From NCBI RefSeq assembly GCF_000211815.1, contig NZ_GL890956.1, forward strand, positions 1-64,000: a DNA stretch of 64,000 bases. Reading direction: 5' to 3'. Under the pieces are notes generated by a model, which did not search any database, was not told where the DNA came from, and saw nothing but the letters and a program-made list of their open reading frames with translations. Origin of the DNA: Moorena producens 3L (lineage in GTDB: Bacteria > Cyanobacteriota > Cyanobacteriia > Cyanobacteriales > Coleofasciculaceae). Positions 25,619-35,022 of the stretch are shown here, one piece after another (position 1 is the stretch's first letter; each line of letters opens with the position of its first letter). The position numbers were made by a program, and so were the translations under genes.

Positions 25619-26893
25619 CTGGACTGACACAGCTAATTTGGTGCATTAGAATCTGCCATCTCTTCCTCTTCAAACACTGGATAAAGATGTTTAAGTTTGA
25701 CTCTGGCATCCGGGGTTGAAAAATGCCAAATTACTTGACTGGCTGTTTTGTTTCGCTCTTGTTCCCAAGCTTTTAACTTCTTTTCCAATTTTTCAGGACT
25801 AGAAATCCTGCGGGCTAAACATTGTTTGGTTAAAATGCTTAGTTCAATCTCTGCGACATTCAACCAACTGCCATTACGAGGAGTATGATAAATTTCTAGT
25901 CGTCTGGCAAGACGATGAGCTTCATCAGCCGGGAAAGCTTCATAAAGAGAAGCAATATTATGAGTATTGAGATTATCGCAGACTAACTTGACTTTAAGAG
26001 CATGGGGATAGTCAACATCCAGTAATTGGCGAATTTCTTCCGCCCAGTCTACACGAGACCGTTCGCGTAGCGTGGCCAATAGGCCATGGTCTCGATTGCT
26101 AACTCGCCGCCATCCAGCATTAGGGTCAAAAAACATAAACAGGGCTTGTGTCCCTTCACGAGTATAGTGATAATCTTCTTTCTGGTCAAGACGACGGTTG
26201 CATTTTAATCGGTTTATAGAGATGATCTAGGAGTTGGACTGATGCTTCATCCATACAAATCAATGGCTGATCTCGACAATGGGATGAACAGTAAAGGTCT
26301 AAAATTACTTCCATCTGGGCGACAAATCTGGCCAAATCTCGTTCAGGAATACAGAAACGTTTTACTTTCCAAGGACGTAGCTGGTTTTTTTTAAAGTGCG
26401 ACGTACCGTTTCACGAGAGATTTCTGTGACTACTCTTCGCTTTTTCAGTTCCGATGTCAGTAGTCTAATCGTCCAATCTGCTCTTCCTTCTGGAGGGTCT
26501 GAACAACACATGGCAATGATTTGGGCTTCTGTCGCGCCATCTATTTTTGGTGGAGTTGGTGGTTTCTTTCTTAACTTTCTATTGAGTGCTGGTTCTTCTC
26601 CTTGGGTCAGATATCTTTTTCTGATACGCCCTACGGTATTTCGATGTAGATTTAAAGCAAGGGCTATCCCTTCATCTGTCCATTTATCTATCGCTTGTTC
26701 TCCTTCGTCACACATCAGAAGAACCCGCTTAGTGCAGGATTTTCTTGGCAGGAGCATAGCCATTGCGACTGATGTTTTCTAGTCTTCGTCTTTGTTCGAT
26801 TGTCAGCAGCACTTTATCTCTACGACCTCTTCCCATTTTTTTGACCTCAAATAATCATCCTTCTATTCCACTATTTTAGCTGTGCCAGTCCAC
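25619..26893 (-). mobile_element. IS630-family insertion sequence (defective)
   Basis: A 1275-bp element bounded by imperfect inverted repeats CTGGACTGACACAGCTAA and its counterpart GTGGACTGGCACAGCTAA, and flanked on both sides by the dinucleotide TA (25617-25618 and 26894-26895), the target duplication of IS630/Tc1-mariner elements. The transposase gene inside is frameshifted. Confidence 0.85.
25633..26838 (-). pseudogene. IS630-family transposase, frameshifted
   Basis: The reading starts at ATG 26838 (MGRGRRDKVLLTIEQRRRLE) and hits a stop after AKKILH. It continues in another frame from about 26755 (HTH part, DEGIALALNLHRNTVGRIRK) and is broken again between 26362 and 26136, where a DDE piece (PLICMDEASVQLL) is still readable. 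The C-terminal part holds KLVCDNLNTHN and HTPRNGSWLNVAEIE, the second and third DDE motifs. At least two lesions separate three otherwise intact pieces, so the decay is recent. Confidence 0.85.
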
Positions 26894-26921
26894 TACACAA
26901 AATTTTCAAATATGAGATGCA

Positions 26922-27018
26922 CCCACCTTTTACCTATTGCCTATTGCCTATTGCCTATTGCCTATTGCCTATTGCCTATTGCCTATTGCCTATTGCCTCT
27001 TGCCTTTTGCCTCTTGCC
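26922..27018. repeat. TATTGCC heptamer array
   Basis: About nine tandem copies of the seven-base unit TATTGCC, continuing as TCTTGCC/TTTTGCC, between the IS and the FkbM gene end. Confidence 0.9.
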
Positions 27019-27032
27019 CTTTGGGACTATGT

Positions 27033-28082
27033 TCACAACCCAGATACAAACGCTATATCAGGTTCTTTGAGTTGATTACTATCTTCCTTTGTTTGTAAAT
27101 TATGATAGACTTTACTCAATTGATGTTCACGCTCTGATCCAGAAACCATTAGGAATAAATTAGCGCTTGTAGCACTCCCTAACGTTAGTGCTGCTTCTGG
27201 AGTTGGTATAGATTTTAGTACTCTTGGGTTAGAATCTACGATCCAGCCCCGGAGGTTTTGATTGTAAAGATTCACCAGAGAGGACATCAATGCTTCACGT
27301 CTGTGCTCATTTAGATTCTTTGCACTCACTTCCATCATGATCACTAGATTTGGTGAGCGCTGAATGGTTTCTATGGCACCATTTAATACGGCAAATTCGT
27401 ATCCTTCTACATCAATTTTGATAGCATCTATTTGGGATAATCCCAACTCCGAAAGTATGGAGTCTAGATTACGGACTGGAATTGATATCTTTTCACGCAA
27501 GACAGACCGTTTAGTATCATCCATACCACTAAATGCGGATTCCTGGGTAATATAAAAGTCTGTTTCTCCATCTTGATCACCGACGCATAGGTCATGGCAA
27601 GAAACTAACTGTTGTAAGTGGTTAACTTCTACATTTTGTTGTAAAAGCTGGTAGGCATCTGGGTTAGGTTCAAAGGCATGAACACAACCCCTAGAAGTTA
27701 ATTTGGTAGCTGATGATACGGCGTAGTAACCAAAGTTTGCTCCTACATCTAGCACAATGGAATTGGCATCCAGCAGACCTAAAAAGAGTTGGGCATCAAA
27801 GTATTCTTGGTAATGACCATAGTAAAAGTCACAGCCCAGTCGATCCCCAACATCAACGTGGAATGTCAAGCCTGATGGCAAATTCACTGCTTGGATATCC
27901 CGAACCCCTACTGGATGGAGTTTCTCTCGAAGCGATCGCAAAAACAAGGTGTAGGGTACCGCCAAGTTGGGAAAATCCATCGCCTGAGGCAGAAAATGAT
28001 GGAATACCTGAAGATAAATCTCCATCTTATCCAACTGATTTATGGACTCATGGCTAGGTAAATGCTCTTCCTGACTATCCAT
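27033..28082 (-). CDS. FkbM-family methyltransferase
   Basis: A 349-aa methyltransferase with an N-terminal extension of ~95 residues. The core has VLDVGANFGYYAVSSATKL (motif I), VHAFEPNPDAYQLLQ and IDAIKIDVEGYEFAVLNGA, the FkbM signature. It begins 20 nt after the stop-proximal methyltransferase gene's region (28103) in the same direction and is likely co-transcribed with it. It probably O-methylates a sugar of the surface glycan; substrate unknown. Confidence 0.87.
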   Translation of the reverse strand: MDSQEEHLPSHESINQLDKMEIYLQVFHHFLPQAMDFPNLAVPYTLFLRSLREKLHPVGVRDIQAVNLPSGLTFHVDVGDRLGCDFYYGHYQEYFDAQLFLGLLDANSIVLDVGANFGYYAVSSATKLTSRGCVHAFEPNPDAYQLLQQNVEVNHLQQLVSCHDLCVGDQDGETDFYITQESAFSGMDDTKRSVLREKISIPVRNLDSILSELGLSQIDAIKIDVEGYEFAVLNGAIETIQRSPNLVIMMEVSAKNLNEHRREALMSSLVNLYNQNLRGWIVDSNPRVLKSIPTPEAALTLGSATSANLFLMVSGSEREHQLSKVYHNLQTKEDSNQLKEPDIAFVSGL

Positions 28083-28102
28083 TAATTCGTCAACTCGTCT
28101 AG

Positions 28103-28798
28103 TTATTGTTTAGCAAAATTATACTTTGGCGTGACAATCTCAGGTGAGGGAACTAAATCACTGACTTGTAACTCAACTGTAGATGCTAAAAATATTCGGC
28201 GTCTTTGGTGCTTGGTCTCCGTTTCCCAGAAATCTTCATGGTCTACATAACCCTGATAGTCGTATAGATATGGAAATCCTGAAACTTGGAGCATTTTCAG
28301 CAAGCAACTTCGGCTAGGAATCATGGCATGGTAGGTTAAGCCCTGGGTTTCATTTTTGCCTTCTTCAACTATATAGGTAACTGGTTCATTTAAAGGAACA
28401 TTCATACTTTCAATAAATAACACTTTTTTGGTTAATAACTGCAAATTACGAATGACTTTGAAGGGATTTTCTGTATGATAGAGCAAGCCAAAGCAAAACA
28501 CTAAGTCTGCTGCCGAAAATTGAGACATTTGTTGGGTAGATTCAACATCAACCTGATAAAACTTAGCTTCAGGTACCCGTTTACTTGCCTCTTCAACAAG
28601 TTCTTGTCTCCCCTCTAAACCAATTACATTTACTCCCCAATTCACCAGCTTTTCAGAAAACCAACCGGGACCACATCCCACGTCAAGGCAACTGGTAAAA
28701 CTTAATCCCTGATGGAGTCTAAGCTGATTGAGAACGTTTTCTGCTACAGCCCAGCGGGCTTGATTAATCGCAATATAGAAAGGTTCATCAAATAACAT
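28103..28798 (-). CDS. SAM-dependent methyltransferase (class I)
   Basis: A 231-aa methyltransferase from the ATG at 28798. The open frame extends to 28984, but those 62 codons are translated AGTAGGG heptamers and CTCCCACAC repeats, so the inner start is chosen. Motif I is SCLDVGCGPGWFSEKL, the acidic loop GLEGRQE, and FCFGLLYHTENPFKVIRNL the post motif. Such proteins, often beside FkbM genes, methylate sugars or small molecules. Substrate is unknown. Confidence 0.83.
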   Translation of the reverse strand: MLFDEPFYIAINQARWAVAENVLNQLRLHQGLSFTSCLDVGCGPGWFSEKLVNWGVNVIGLEGRQELVEEASKRVPEAKFYQVDVESTQQMSQFSAADLVFCFGLLYHTENPFKVIRNLQLLTKKVLFIESMNVPLNEPVTYIVEEGKNETQGLTYHAMIPSRSCLLKMLQVSGFPYLYDYQGYVDHEDFWETETKHQRRRIFLASTVELQVSDLVPSPEIVTPKYNFAKQ

Positions 28799-28841
28799 GG
28801 TTATAATTTGGATAAAATTCTTGATAAACAACTTAAATAGC

Positions 28842-28965
28842 AAACGGAGTAGGGAGTAGGGAGTAGGGAGCAGGGAGTAGGGAGCAGGGAGTAGGGAGTA
28901 GGGAGCAGAGGCACCCTCCCCACACCTCCCACACCTCCCACACCTCCCACACTTCCGACACTTCC
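28842..28965. repeat. AGTAGGG heptamers and ACACCTCCC octamer-like repeats
   Basis: An array of GGAGTAG/GGAGCAG units (28842-28910) runs into ACACCTCCC units (28920-28963). This separates divergent genes at 28798 (minus) and 29099 (plus), so any promoters lie within or right beside repeats. Confidence 0.85.
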
Positions 28966-29098
28966 CTAGATTATGGGTATTCAACCGGATTTGAGATCAG
29001 TCCCAGGAGCAACAGTGGAACTTATGGCAGTTTTCCCTGATGCGATCGCGACACATTCCGGTAAACTGAGGGGTGGTTTATCGTATGATCTAGTAGCA

Positions 29099-29293
29099 AT
29101 GAAAATCGGGCAAAAAGTAAAAGTGTTTCGTCTAAGAGACCGGGTAGGCAACGACATCGCAAATAAACTGGGAAAAGTAGGCACGATCACAGATTATAAA
29201 ATGACCGATGGCAGTGGAGTTGGCGCAACGGTGAAATTTGAGGACAACTCCTCTACCTGGTTCTTTGAGGATGAATTGAAAGTCGTAGACTAG
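29099..29293 (+). CDS. DUF2862 small protein
   Basis: A 64-aa cyanobacterial protein of the DUF2862 family starting at MKIGQKVKVFRLRDRVG. The frame is open upstream to 28973, but the family length and the N-terminus favour the ATG at 29099. The compact basic beta-rich sequence GKVGTITDYKMTDGSG and WFFEDELKVV suggests an SH3-like fold. It sits 42 nt before the ArsA-like gene, followed by chlG, and is probably one transcript with them. Function is not established to my knowledge. Confidence 0.8.
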   Translation: MKIGQKVKVFRLRDRVGNDIANKLGKVGTITDYKMTDGSGVGATVKFEDNSSTWFFEDELKVVD

Positions 29294-29335
29294 ATTTTAG
29301 TAACCGCGATCGCACCGAGGCAAAAGACTTGCACT

Positions 29336-30436
29336 ATGGCACGGATTCTAACATTTCTGGGTAAAGGCGGCACAGGTCGCACTACTGTGGCAATTGCTGC
29401 CGCTAAGCAGCTGTCGAGCCTCGGTCAACGAGTGCTACTGGTAGGACAAGACCCAAGTCCTAGCTTTGGACTGCTACTGGGGCTATCCCCAACGTCTGAC
29501 CCGGTGGAAATAAGTCCTAACCTCCGGGTAGTACAGCTAATGACTACAGTACTACTGGAACGCAGCTGGGAAGATGTTAAAAAGCTAGAGGAGCAATATT
29601 TGCGATCGCCTACCCTAAAAAATGTCTATGGTCAAGAACTGGGCATCTTACCGGGGATGGATCATGCTTTAGCCCTCAACGCCCTTCGGGAGTACTACCA
29701 AAGCGGTCAGTATGACGCGATCATCTACGATGGCACCTGCTCTCAAGCTACCCTGAGAATGTTGGGAATGCCAGAAATTATCAGTTGGTATAGTCGTAGA
29801 TTTCGCCAAGTCATGGCAGATTCTGACCTGGGCAAAGCCCTTTCCCCCTTTATCCAACCAGTCACTAGCGCCATCCTAAATGTGTCATGGACGAGTGACG
29901 ACTTGGCTGGTGAATCAAGTAATAAGGCCAACAATATGTTGGAGGATGGAAAAAATGCGATCGCAAATCCCAATCGGGTCGCATCCTATCTGGTCACTAC
30001 CGATGACCCCCTAGCCATGGCCACAGCCAAGTATCTGTGGGGTAGTGCCCAACAAGTGGGTGTTACTGTCGGTGGTGTGCTGGTCAACCAAACCCCGGTA
30101 ACCCCAGCAATAGAATCGGAATTTGCCCCTCTAGTCGTTAATGCTCTTCCCACTTCCCCACCAGGGGAAGATTGGCAATCCCTGATCGATGCCCTGCCAG
30201 ATTTTAAACAGGCATCCCAGGCACCCAGACCCATGACTATCGACATTCCTGGTCGCAACGTTCGTTTATTCTTACCAGGTTTTAACAAAAAGCAGGTGAA
30301 ACTGACCCAATACGGTCCAGAAGTCACCGTTGAAGCCGGGGATCAACGGCATAATATCCTGCTTCCCCCACAACTTAGTGGTCAATCCGTGAAAGGGGCT
30401 AAGTTTCAAGATGGCTATTTGATAATTTCATTCTAG
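29336..30436 (+). CDS. ArsA/Get3-like ATPase with HSP20-like C-terminus
   Basis: A 366-aa SIMIBI-class ATPase of the ArsA/Get3 group. The deviant Walker A is GKGGTGRTT (residues 9-17): the signature lysine (K10) is kept, but the usual P-loop lysine is arginine (R15). Switch-like motif YDAIIYDGTCSQATLRML corresponds to the YDxxxxDTAP region with changes. The last ~60 residues (RNVRLFLPGFNKKQVKLTQY) look like the ArsA HSP20-like domain. It ends 9 nt before chlG, suggesting a role connected with chlorophyll or membrane-protein delivery; that is inference from context. Confidence 0.82.
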   Translation: MARILTFLGKGGTGRTTVAIAAAKQLSSLGQRVLLVGQDPSPSFGLLLGLSPTSDPVEISPNLRVVQLMTTVLLERSWEDVKKLEEQYLRSPTLKNVYGQELGILPGMDHALALNALREYYQSGQYDAIIYDGTCSQATLRMLGMPEIISWYSRRFRQVMADSDLGKALSPFIQPVTSAILNVSWTSDDLAGESSNKANNMLEDGKNAIANPNRVASYLVTTDDPLAMATAKYLWGSAQQVGVTVGGVLVNQTPVTPAIESEFAPLVVNALPTSPPGEDWQSLIDALPDFKQASQAPRPMTIDIPGRNVRLFLPGFNKKQVKLTQYGPEVTVEAGDQRHNILLPPQLSGQSVKGAKFQDGYLIISF

Positions 30437-30445
30437 GTAGTAGCT

Positions 30446-31417
30446 ATGGCTGAAGAAAATCTAACTGAACAAAGTGCCAAAACCCGTCAGCTACTGGGTA
30501 TGAAAGGCGCAGCTCCTGGTGAAAGCAACCTATGGAAGATTCGCCTGCAGTTGATGAAGCCAATTACCTGGATACCCCTGATGTGGGGGGTAGTGTGTGG
30601 TGCTGCTTCCTCCGGTGGCTATACTTGGACACTCGAAGACCTTCTGATGGCCGCCGCCTGTATGTTGCTTTCTGGTCCGTTGATGGCAGGGTATACCCAA
30701 ACCTTGAATGATTTCTATGACCGCGAAATCGACGCCATTAATGAACCATACCGTCCTATCCCATCGGGAGCCATCTCTATCCCCCAGGTGATCACCCAGA
30801 TTGTGGTGCTACTCCTAGCAGGTATCGCTCTTAGCTACGGACTCGATGTTTGGGCTGGTCATGAATTTCCCACACTCACCTGTCTTACCCTAGGTGGTGC
30901 CTTTCTAGCCTATATCTATTCTGCCCCACCCCTGAAACTGAAAAAAAATGGTTGGCTGGGAAACTATGCTCTCGGTGCCAGCTATATCGCCCTTCCCTGG
31001 TGGGCAGGTCATGGCTTATTTGGTCATCTTAACCTGACTATTATGATTCTGACCCTGTTCTACTCCCTGGCAGGGTTAGGTATTGCAGTAGTTAATGATT
31101 TCAAGAGTGTGGAAGGCGATCGCGAATTGGGCTTAAAATCCCTACCGGTCATGTTTGGTGTTACCACAGCAGCTTGGATTTGTGTGGTGATGATTGATCT
31201 ATTTCAAGCAGGGATTGCTGGTTATTTAATCAGCATTCATCAGAACCTCTACGCTGCTATCCTGATCCTATTAATCATCCCCCAAATCACCTTCCAGGAT
31301 ATGTACTTTCTCCGTGACCCCCTGAAAAATGATGTCAAATACCAGGCTAGTGCGCAACCGTTTTTGGTACTAGGGATGCTAGTTGCTGGTTTGGCTTTGG
31401 GTCATAGTGCTATTTAA
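30446..31417 (+). CDS. chlG: Chlorophyll a synthase ChlG
   Basis: A 323-aa polytopic UbiA-superfamily prenyltransferase that esterifies chlorophyllide a with phytyl/geranylgeranyl diphosphate, the last step of chlorophyll synthesis. The first Asp-rich motif is NDFYDREIDAINEPYRPIPS (~residues 88-107) and the second NDFKSVEGDRELGLKSLPV. About eight to nine membrane helices are visible. Length is normal. It follows the ArsA-like gene by 9 nt. The gene places the host among oxygenic phototrophs. Confidence 0.95.
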   Translation: MAEENLTEQSAKTRQLLGMKGAAPGESNLWKIRLQLMKPITWIPLMWGVVCGAASSGGYTWTLEDLLMAAACMLLSGPLMAGYTQTLNDFYDREIDAINEPYRPIPSGAISIPQVITQIVVLLLAGIALSYGLDVWAGHEFPTLTCLTLGGAFLAYIYSAPPLKLKKNGWLGNYALGASYIALPWWAGHGLFGHLNLTIMILTLFYSLAGLGIAVVNDFKSVEGDRELGLKSLPVMFGVTTAAWICVVMIDLFQAGIAGYLISIHQNLYAAILILLIIPQITFQDMYFLRDPLKNDVKYQASAQPFLVLGMLVAGLALGHSAI

Positions 31418-31703
31418 AATAGAGAACAGGGAATAGGGAACAGGGAATAGGGAATAGGGAATAGGGAAAAAATCCTGTGTACCTAACTAATAGCTATGAT
31501 AAAGGCTATATATAGGGTTAAACCGGACTCGATCTGAAGGCTTATATGATGTTCAGCTAATCAGTTATGAAAAAACTTAGCTTCCTTCTGGTAGGCAATC
31601 TCCCTCCTAATTCCCTGTTCCATGTTCCCTGTTCCCTGTGCCCTATTACCTACTATTTATAAGTGTTCAACCGAGCATGATATTACTACTTACAGTGAAT
31701 CGA
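31418..31703. other. Convergent intergenic region with GGGAATA/GGGAACA heptamers
   Basis: No gene is supported. Heptamers GGGAACA/GGGAATA fill 31424-31470, and CCTGTTC-type complementary heptamers occur at 31612-31645. The ends can pair as an inverted repeat and may end both convergent transcripts. Confidence 0.5.
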
Positions 31704-32456
31704 TCAATCCGGGTAAGAAGCAATCAAATCAAGGTTTTTTGGAAGCTCTCCACCATGGGGTTTGTCTAATACTTGAATTTTGTAGCCCAAAGATTCTAAC
31801 AACTGACAACATTGCTGATAGACAGGTCGTCCATGGATAGACAAGAAAATGGTAGGATGAGCACTTTCCAACAGAGATTTGGCACCAAGTAGAACAAACT
31901 TCTCATGCCCCTCCACATCAATTTTGATGCAGTCCGGCACAGGAATTTCACCACTGGCGATCAGTTCATCTAAACTGACCATCTTGACTTGAAGTGTTCC
32001 TTGAGAAGAAATACCCCCCTGATAACTGCCAGAGGTTTCTCTAAAGGATGCCATACCAGAGCGCTCTGAAACCGCTGCTGCCATAACTGTTGCATTGGTA
32101 ATGCTGTTGATAGACAGATGTTTTCTTAAGTAACCAAGGTTTTGGGGTAGGGGCTCAAAGGAAAAAACTTTTCCCTTCTCACCGACTAGCACCGAAGTCA
32201 ATAGTGTAAAGAAACCAGCGTGAGCTCCAATATCAAATACAGTGTTTCCTAATTTCAGAGTTTTCTCAAGCACCCGTTGGTTCTGATACTCATAAGTTCC
32301 TAACCAACAGCCGTTTCTGCCAGCACCAACTATCCATTTTTTACCGGCGAGCTTACCTAGCCAGATCGGCATTGTCATCTCAGGAGGAATTAGCTTTAAG
32401 GGAAAACGTAAAACCTGACCAAAGATGCTTTTTCCGGAAATCTGTTCCAAATCCAT
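31704..32456 (-). CDS. FkbM-family methyltransferase
   Basis: A 250-aa FkbM methyltransferase. Motif I is VFDIGAHAGFFTLLTSVLV, the acidic loop FSFEPLPQN, and DCIKIDVEGHEKFVLLGAK the family signature. Length is typical. It stands convergent with chlG and downstream of repeats. It is the third clear FkbM protein in the window and again likely modifies a sugar of the surface glycan. Confidence 0.88.
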   Translation of the reverse strand: MDLEQISGKSIFGQVLRFPLKLIPPEMTMPIWLGKLAGKKWIVGAGRNGCWLGTYEYQNQRVLEKTLKLGNTVFDIGAHAGFFTLLTSVLVGEKGKVFSFEPLPQNLGYLRKHLSINSITNATVMAAAVSERSGMASFRETSGSYQGGISSQGTLQVKMVSLDELIASGEIPVPDCIKIDVEGHEKFVLLGAKSLLESAHPTIFLSIHGRPVYQQCCQLLESLGYKIQVLDKPHGGELPKNLDLIASYPD

Positions 32457-32844
32457 AGTTTGATGACCTGATGAAGCTGAAAACTATTAGAGTTTCTATT
32501 GATAGAATTCCCGAAAGTTATGGTCAAGTAACAGCTTTACCTTTAGTGGTCAGCGGTCAGCGCTCAGTGGTCAGCGGTCAGCGGTCAGCGGTCAGTGGTC
32601 AGTGGTCAGTGGTCAGTGGTCAGTGGTCAGCGGTCAGTGGTCAGCTTATTTTATTCAAAAGCTGTTCGCGTAGCGTCGGCTCTGCCGAGAGTCCCGCTAA
32701 AAGCGATCGCATAAGCGCGGAAGCTGAGGCCTTTGGGCCACGCTTTGCGAACGCTTCATCGCGTGCGCTTAAGCTGAATGCTGAATGCTGAATGCTGAAT
32801 GCTGACTGCTGAATGCTGAATGCTGAATGCTGAATGCTGACTGC
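32457..32844. repeat. GGTCAGC and GCTGAAT heptamer arrays with GCGTAGCG repeat block
   Basis: Heptamers GGTCAGC/GGTCAGT (32553-32645) and GCTGAAT/GCTGACT (32772-32845) flank a block of GTTCGCGTAGCG, GCGATCGC and GAGGCCTTTGGGCCACGC (32665-32765). No gene is supported; the array runs into the stop region of the SPFH gene. Confidence 0.85.
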
Positions 32845-33738
32845 TTACAGTTTAATACTACCAGTGTTGACCACAGGTTGTATATTTTGCTCAGCAGTCA
32901 AAACCACTAGCAAATTGTTAATCATTGCTGCTTTTGTTTCCTCGTCTAGCTGAATAATTTGGTTATCGTTCAGCCGCTTGATGGACATTTCCACCATGCT
33001 TAAGGCACCTTCGATAATTTCTTGACGAGCTGCTATAATTGCTTGTGCTTGCTGACGCCGTAGCATGACTTGGGCAATTTCTGGAGCGTAGGCTAAATAG
33101 GAAATACGACTATCAATCACCTCGACACCTGACACCTCTAAGCGAGCCTGTAATTCTTCCTTAAGAGCTGCTGCAATCTCTTCGGGGCTGCCTCTGAGTG
33201 ACGCTAGGTTTTCTTGATTAGTATCGTAGGGATAACGACTGGCTAAACCACGGATAGCGGTCTCACTTTGGATGGCCACAAAATCTACATAGGAATTTAC
33301 GTCAAAGGTGGCTTTGGCTGAGTCTACAACTCGCCAGACAACTACCGCAGCAATCTCAATGGGGTTGCCTTTCGCGTCATTTACCTTCAGCTTATCACTA
33401 TTGAAATTACGCACTCGTAGAGAAACCAATTGCTTGGAGGCAAAAGGGTTAACCCACCAAAAACCAGAGGTACGGACACTGCCAACGTAGTTACCTAAAA
33501 ACACTAGCACTCGGGCTTGGTTAGGCTGCACAGTCAAAAAGCCTTTTACGGCAACCAAGGCTACAATCACTAGACCAATACCAAATAAGTTGTTGGTATA
33601 GATCAATAAGTCGTTGATATTGGAAAACCCGACTAGACCTTTACCTAACCACACACCAAAACTAGCGATCGCAATAATCCCTACCAGAGCAGCAAAACCA
33701 TTAACTTTAAAGGTAGGAATTTCCTGAATACGTTCCAT
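32845..33738 (-). CDS. SPFH/Band 7 (stomatin/prohibitin-like) protein
   Basis: A 297-aa membrane protein. Two hydrophobic segments lie at the N-terminus (residues ~16-35 and ~47-65), followed by an SPFH domain (NQARVLVFLGNYVGSVRTSG, GFWWVNPF) and a helical tail (SMVEMSIKRLNDNQIIQLDE). Such proteins form oligomeric membrane scaffolds and act in microdomain organisation or protease control. Cyanobacteria usually have several. No partner gene (for example NfeD) is adjacent. Specific role unknown. Confidence 0.85.
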   Translation of the reverse strand: MERIQEIPTFKVNGFAALVGIIAIASFGVWLGKGLVGFSNINDLLIYTNNLFGIGLVIVALVAVKGFLTVQPNQARVLVFLGNYVGSVRTSGFWWVNPFASKQLVSLRVRNFNSDKLKVNDAKGNPIEIAAVVVWRVVDSAKATFDVNSYVDFVAIQSETAIRGLASRYPYDTNQENLASLRGSPEEIAAALKEELQARLEVSGVEVIDSRISYLAYAPEIAQVMLRRQQAQAIIAARQEIIEGALSMVEMSIKRLNDNQIIQLDEETKAAMINNLLVVLTAEQNIQPVVNTGSIKL

Positions 33739-33840
33739 TGTTATGTATCGTTCCTGTATTGCTCTGTGTTGTTGTATCTAATTGGCTGATAGGTCTATTT
33801 TGCTTGGTTTATCGGGGGTTTGACAGTACCCTTGCGGGTA

Positions 33841-35022
33841 CTAATCACTAATTTGACGGTAAACCTGAATCATTTGTTGTGCGATCGCATTCCAACTATA
33901 GTGCTTTAAAGCATACTCCTGAGCCTTGACTCCCCGCAGTTGGCATTCATCTTTATTTTGAAGTGCTTCCCGTAACTGTCTAGTCAAAGCCTGAACCTCA
34001 CAAGCACTCACCCATCCTGCTTCAGCATCTTTGACGTTTTCCCAAATATGGACCTGGTCAGAAATCACCACTGCTGTCCCAGCCACCATCGCTTCCGCTA
34101 CCGCAATCCCAAAGTTTTCGTAGTAAGATGGCAGGACAAATACATCCGCATCCTTTAACAATGCTGCTTTCAAATCACCAGTCACGAAACCAGTAATGGT
34201 AGTATTTGATGATAGAGTTGAAGCCTTGATCTGGTCTATGATACTATTTTCATAACTTGGGTCTTGAGGATTAGTTCCCGCCAAGACAAAGTGAAACTGC
34301 AATCCCTCGTTTAATAGCTTTTCTAGAGCTGGGATAAGTAAATCCAATCCCTTCTTCGGGTCAATACGAGACATAAACAACACTAAGGGCTGGTCATGGG
34401 GAATCTTCAATTCAGTACGTGCTTGAGCTAGTTGTTGCTGAAGTTGTTGCTGGATTGGCGGCGTTACTCCTAAGGGAATCACGATATCAGGGGATGCTGT
34501 GCCAAAACGTTCCGAAATCTTAGCTTCCTGTTGACTGGTAAAGTGTATACCAGCTGCTCCAGCTAAATTCGGTTTCTCCCACAGTGCGGCATAGATGCGC
34601 TTTAGCTGTTGTTTCTTCCGCAAATCCGCTGGGTCAAGGGTACCTAAGGGACGCAATAGGTATGGTAATCCCTGTTTTCGGGCGATGGTAGCCGCTGCTG
34701 TACTGACTGGGGAAAACAAGGCATGGATATGGGCAAGGTCAAATTCTGAGGCGTGTTGCCATAGCCAGCGTAATAAGCCCAGGGAAAATTTATAGCGGCG
34801 AAAGGGAGAGCAACGGAAGTATCTGATCTGATAACCATCCTGTTCTACTGGTTGATCCAGGGGTACATCCAAAGGGGGTTGACCAGCATCCCCATTAGAG
34901 TTAGTAGTTAGTACTGTAATTGCTACCCCTTGAGATGCCAGAGCCTGAGATAGTCCCTTTACCATTTGACTCGGACCACCATATACCAGGGAAATCGACG
35001 GGACGATTTGTAAAATTCGCAT
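33841..35022 (-). CDS. Glycosyltransferase family 4
   Basis: A 393-aa GT-B glycosyltransferase starting at MRILQIVPSISLVYGGPSQM (ATG 35022); the frame extends to 35061, but the extra 13 residues lack family likeness. The N-terminal YGGPSQMVKGLSQAL is a GT4 donor-side loop, and the C-terminal domain has MSRIDPKKGLDLLIPAL and YENFGIAVAEAMVAGTAVV (E-x7-E). Probably the last member of the glycan region on this side. Specificity unknown. Confidence 0.88.
   Translation of the reverse strand: MRILQIVPSISLVYGGPSQMVKGLSQALASQGVAITVLTTNSNGDAGQPPLDVPLDQPVEQDGYQIRYFRCSPFRRYKFSLGLLRWLWQHASEFDLAHIHALFSPVSTAAATIARKQGLPYLLRPLGTLDPADLRKKQQLKRIYAALWEKPNLAGAAGIHFTSQQEAKISERFGTASPDIVIPLGVTPPIQQQLQQQLAQARTELKIPHDQPLVLFMSRIDPKKGLDLLIPALEKLLNEGLQFHFVLAGTNPQDPSYENSIIDQIKASTLSSNTTITGFVTGDLKAALLKDADVFVLPSYYENFGIAVAEAMVAGTAVVISDQVHIWENVKDAEAGWVSACEVQALTRQLREALQNKDECQLRGVKAQEYALKHYSWNAIAQQMIQVYRQISD

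Noticed and set aside
28798..28984. N-terminal extension of the methyltransferase as a cysteine-rich domain
   Set aside because: CGRCGRC and PYSLLP are translated heptamers and octamers; the core domain begins at 28798.
32471..32791. Plus-strand frame of 106 codons
   Set aside because: GGTCAGC heptamers and dispersed repeats translated; no family features.
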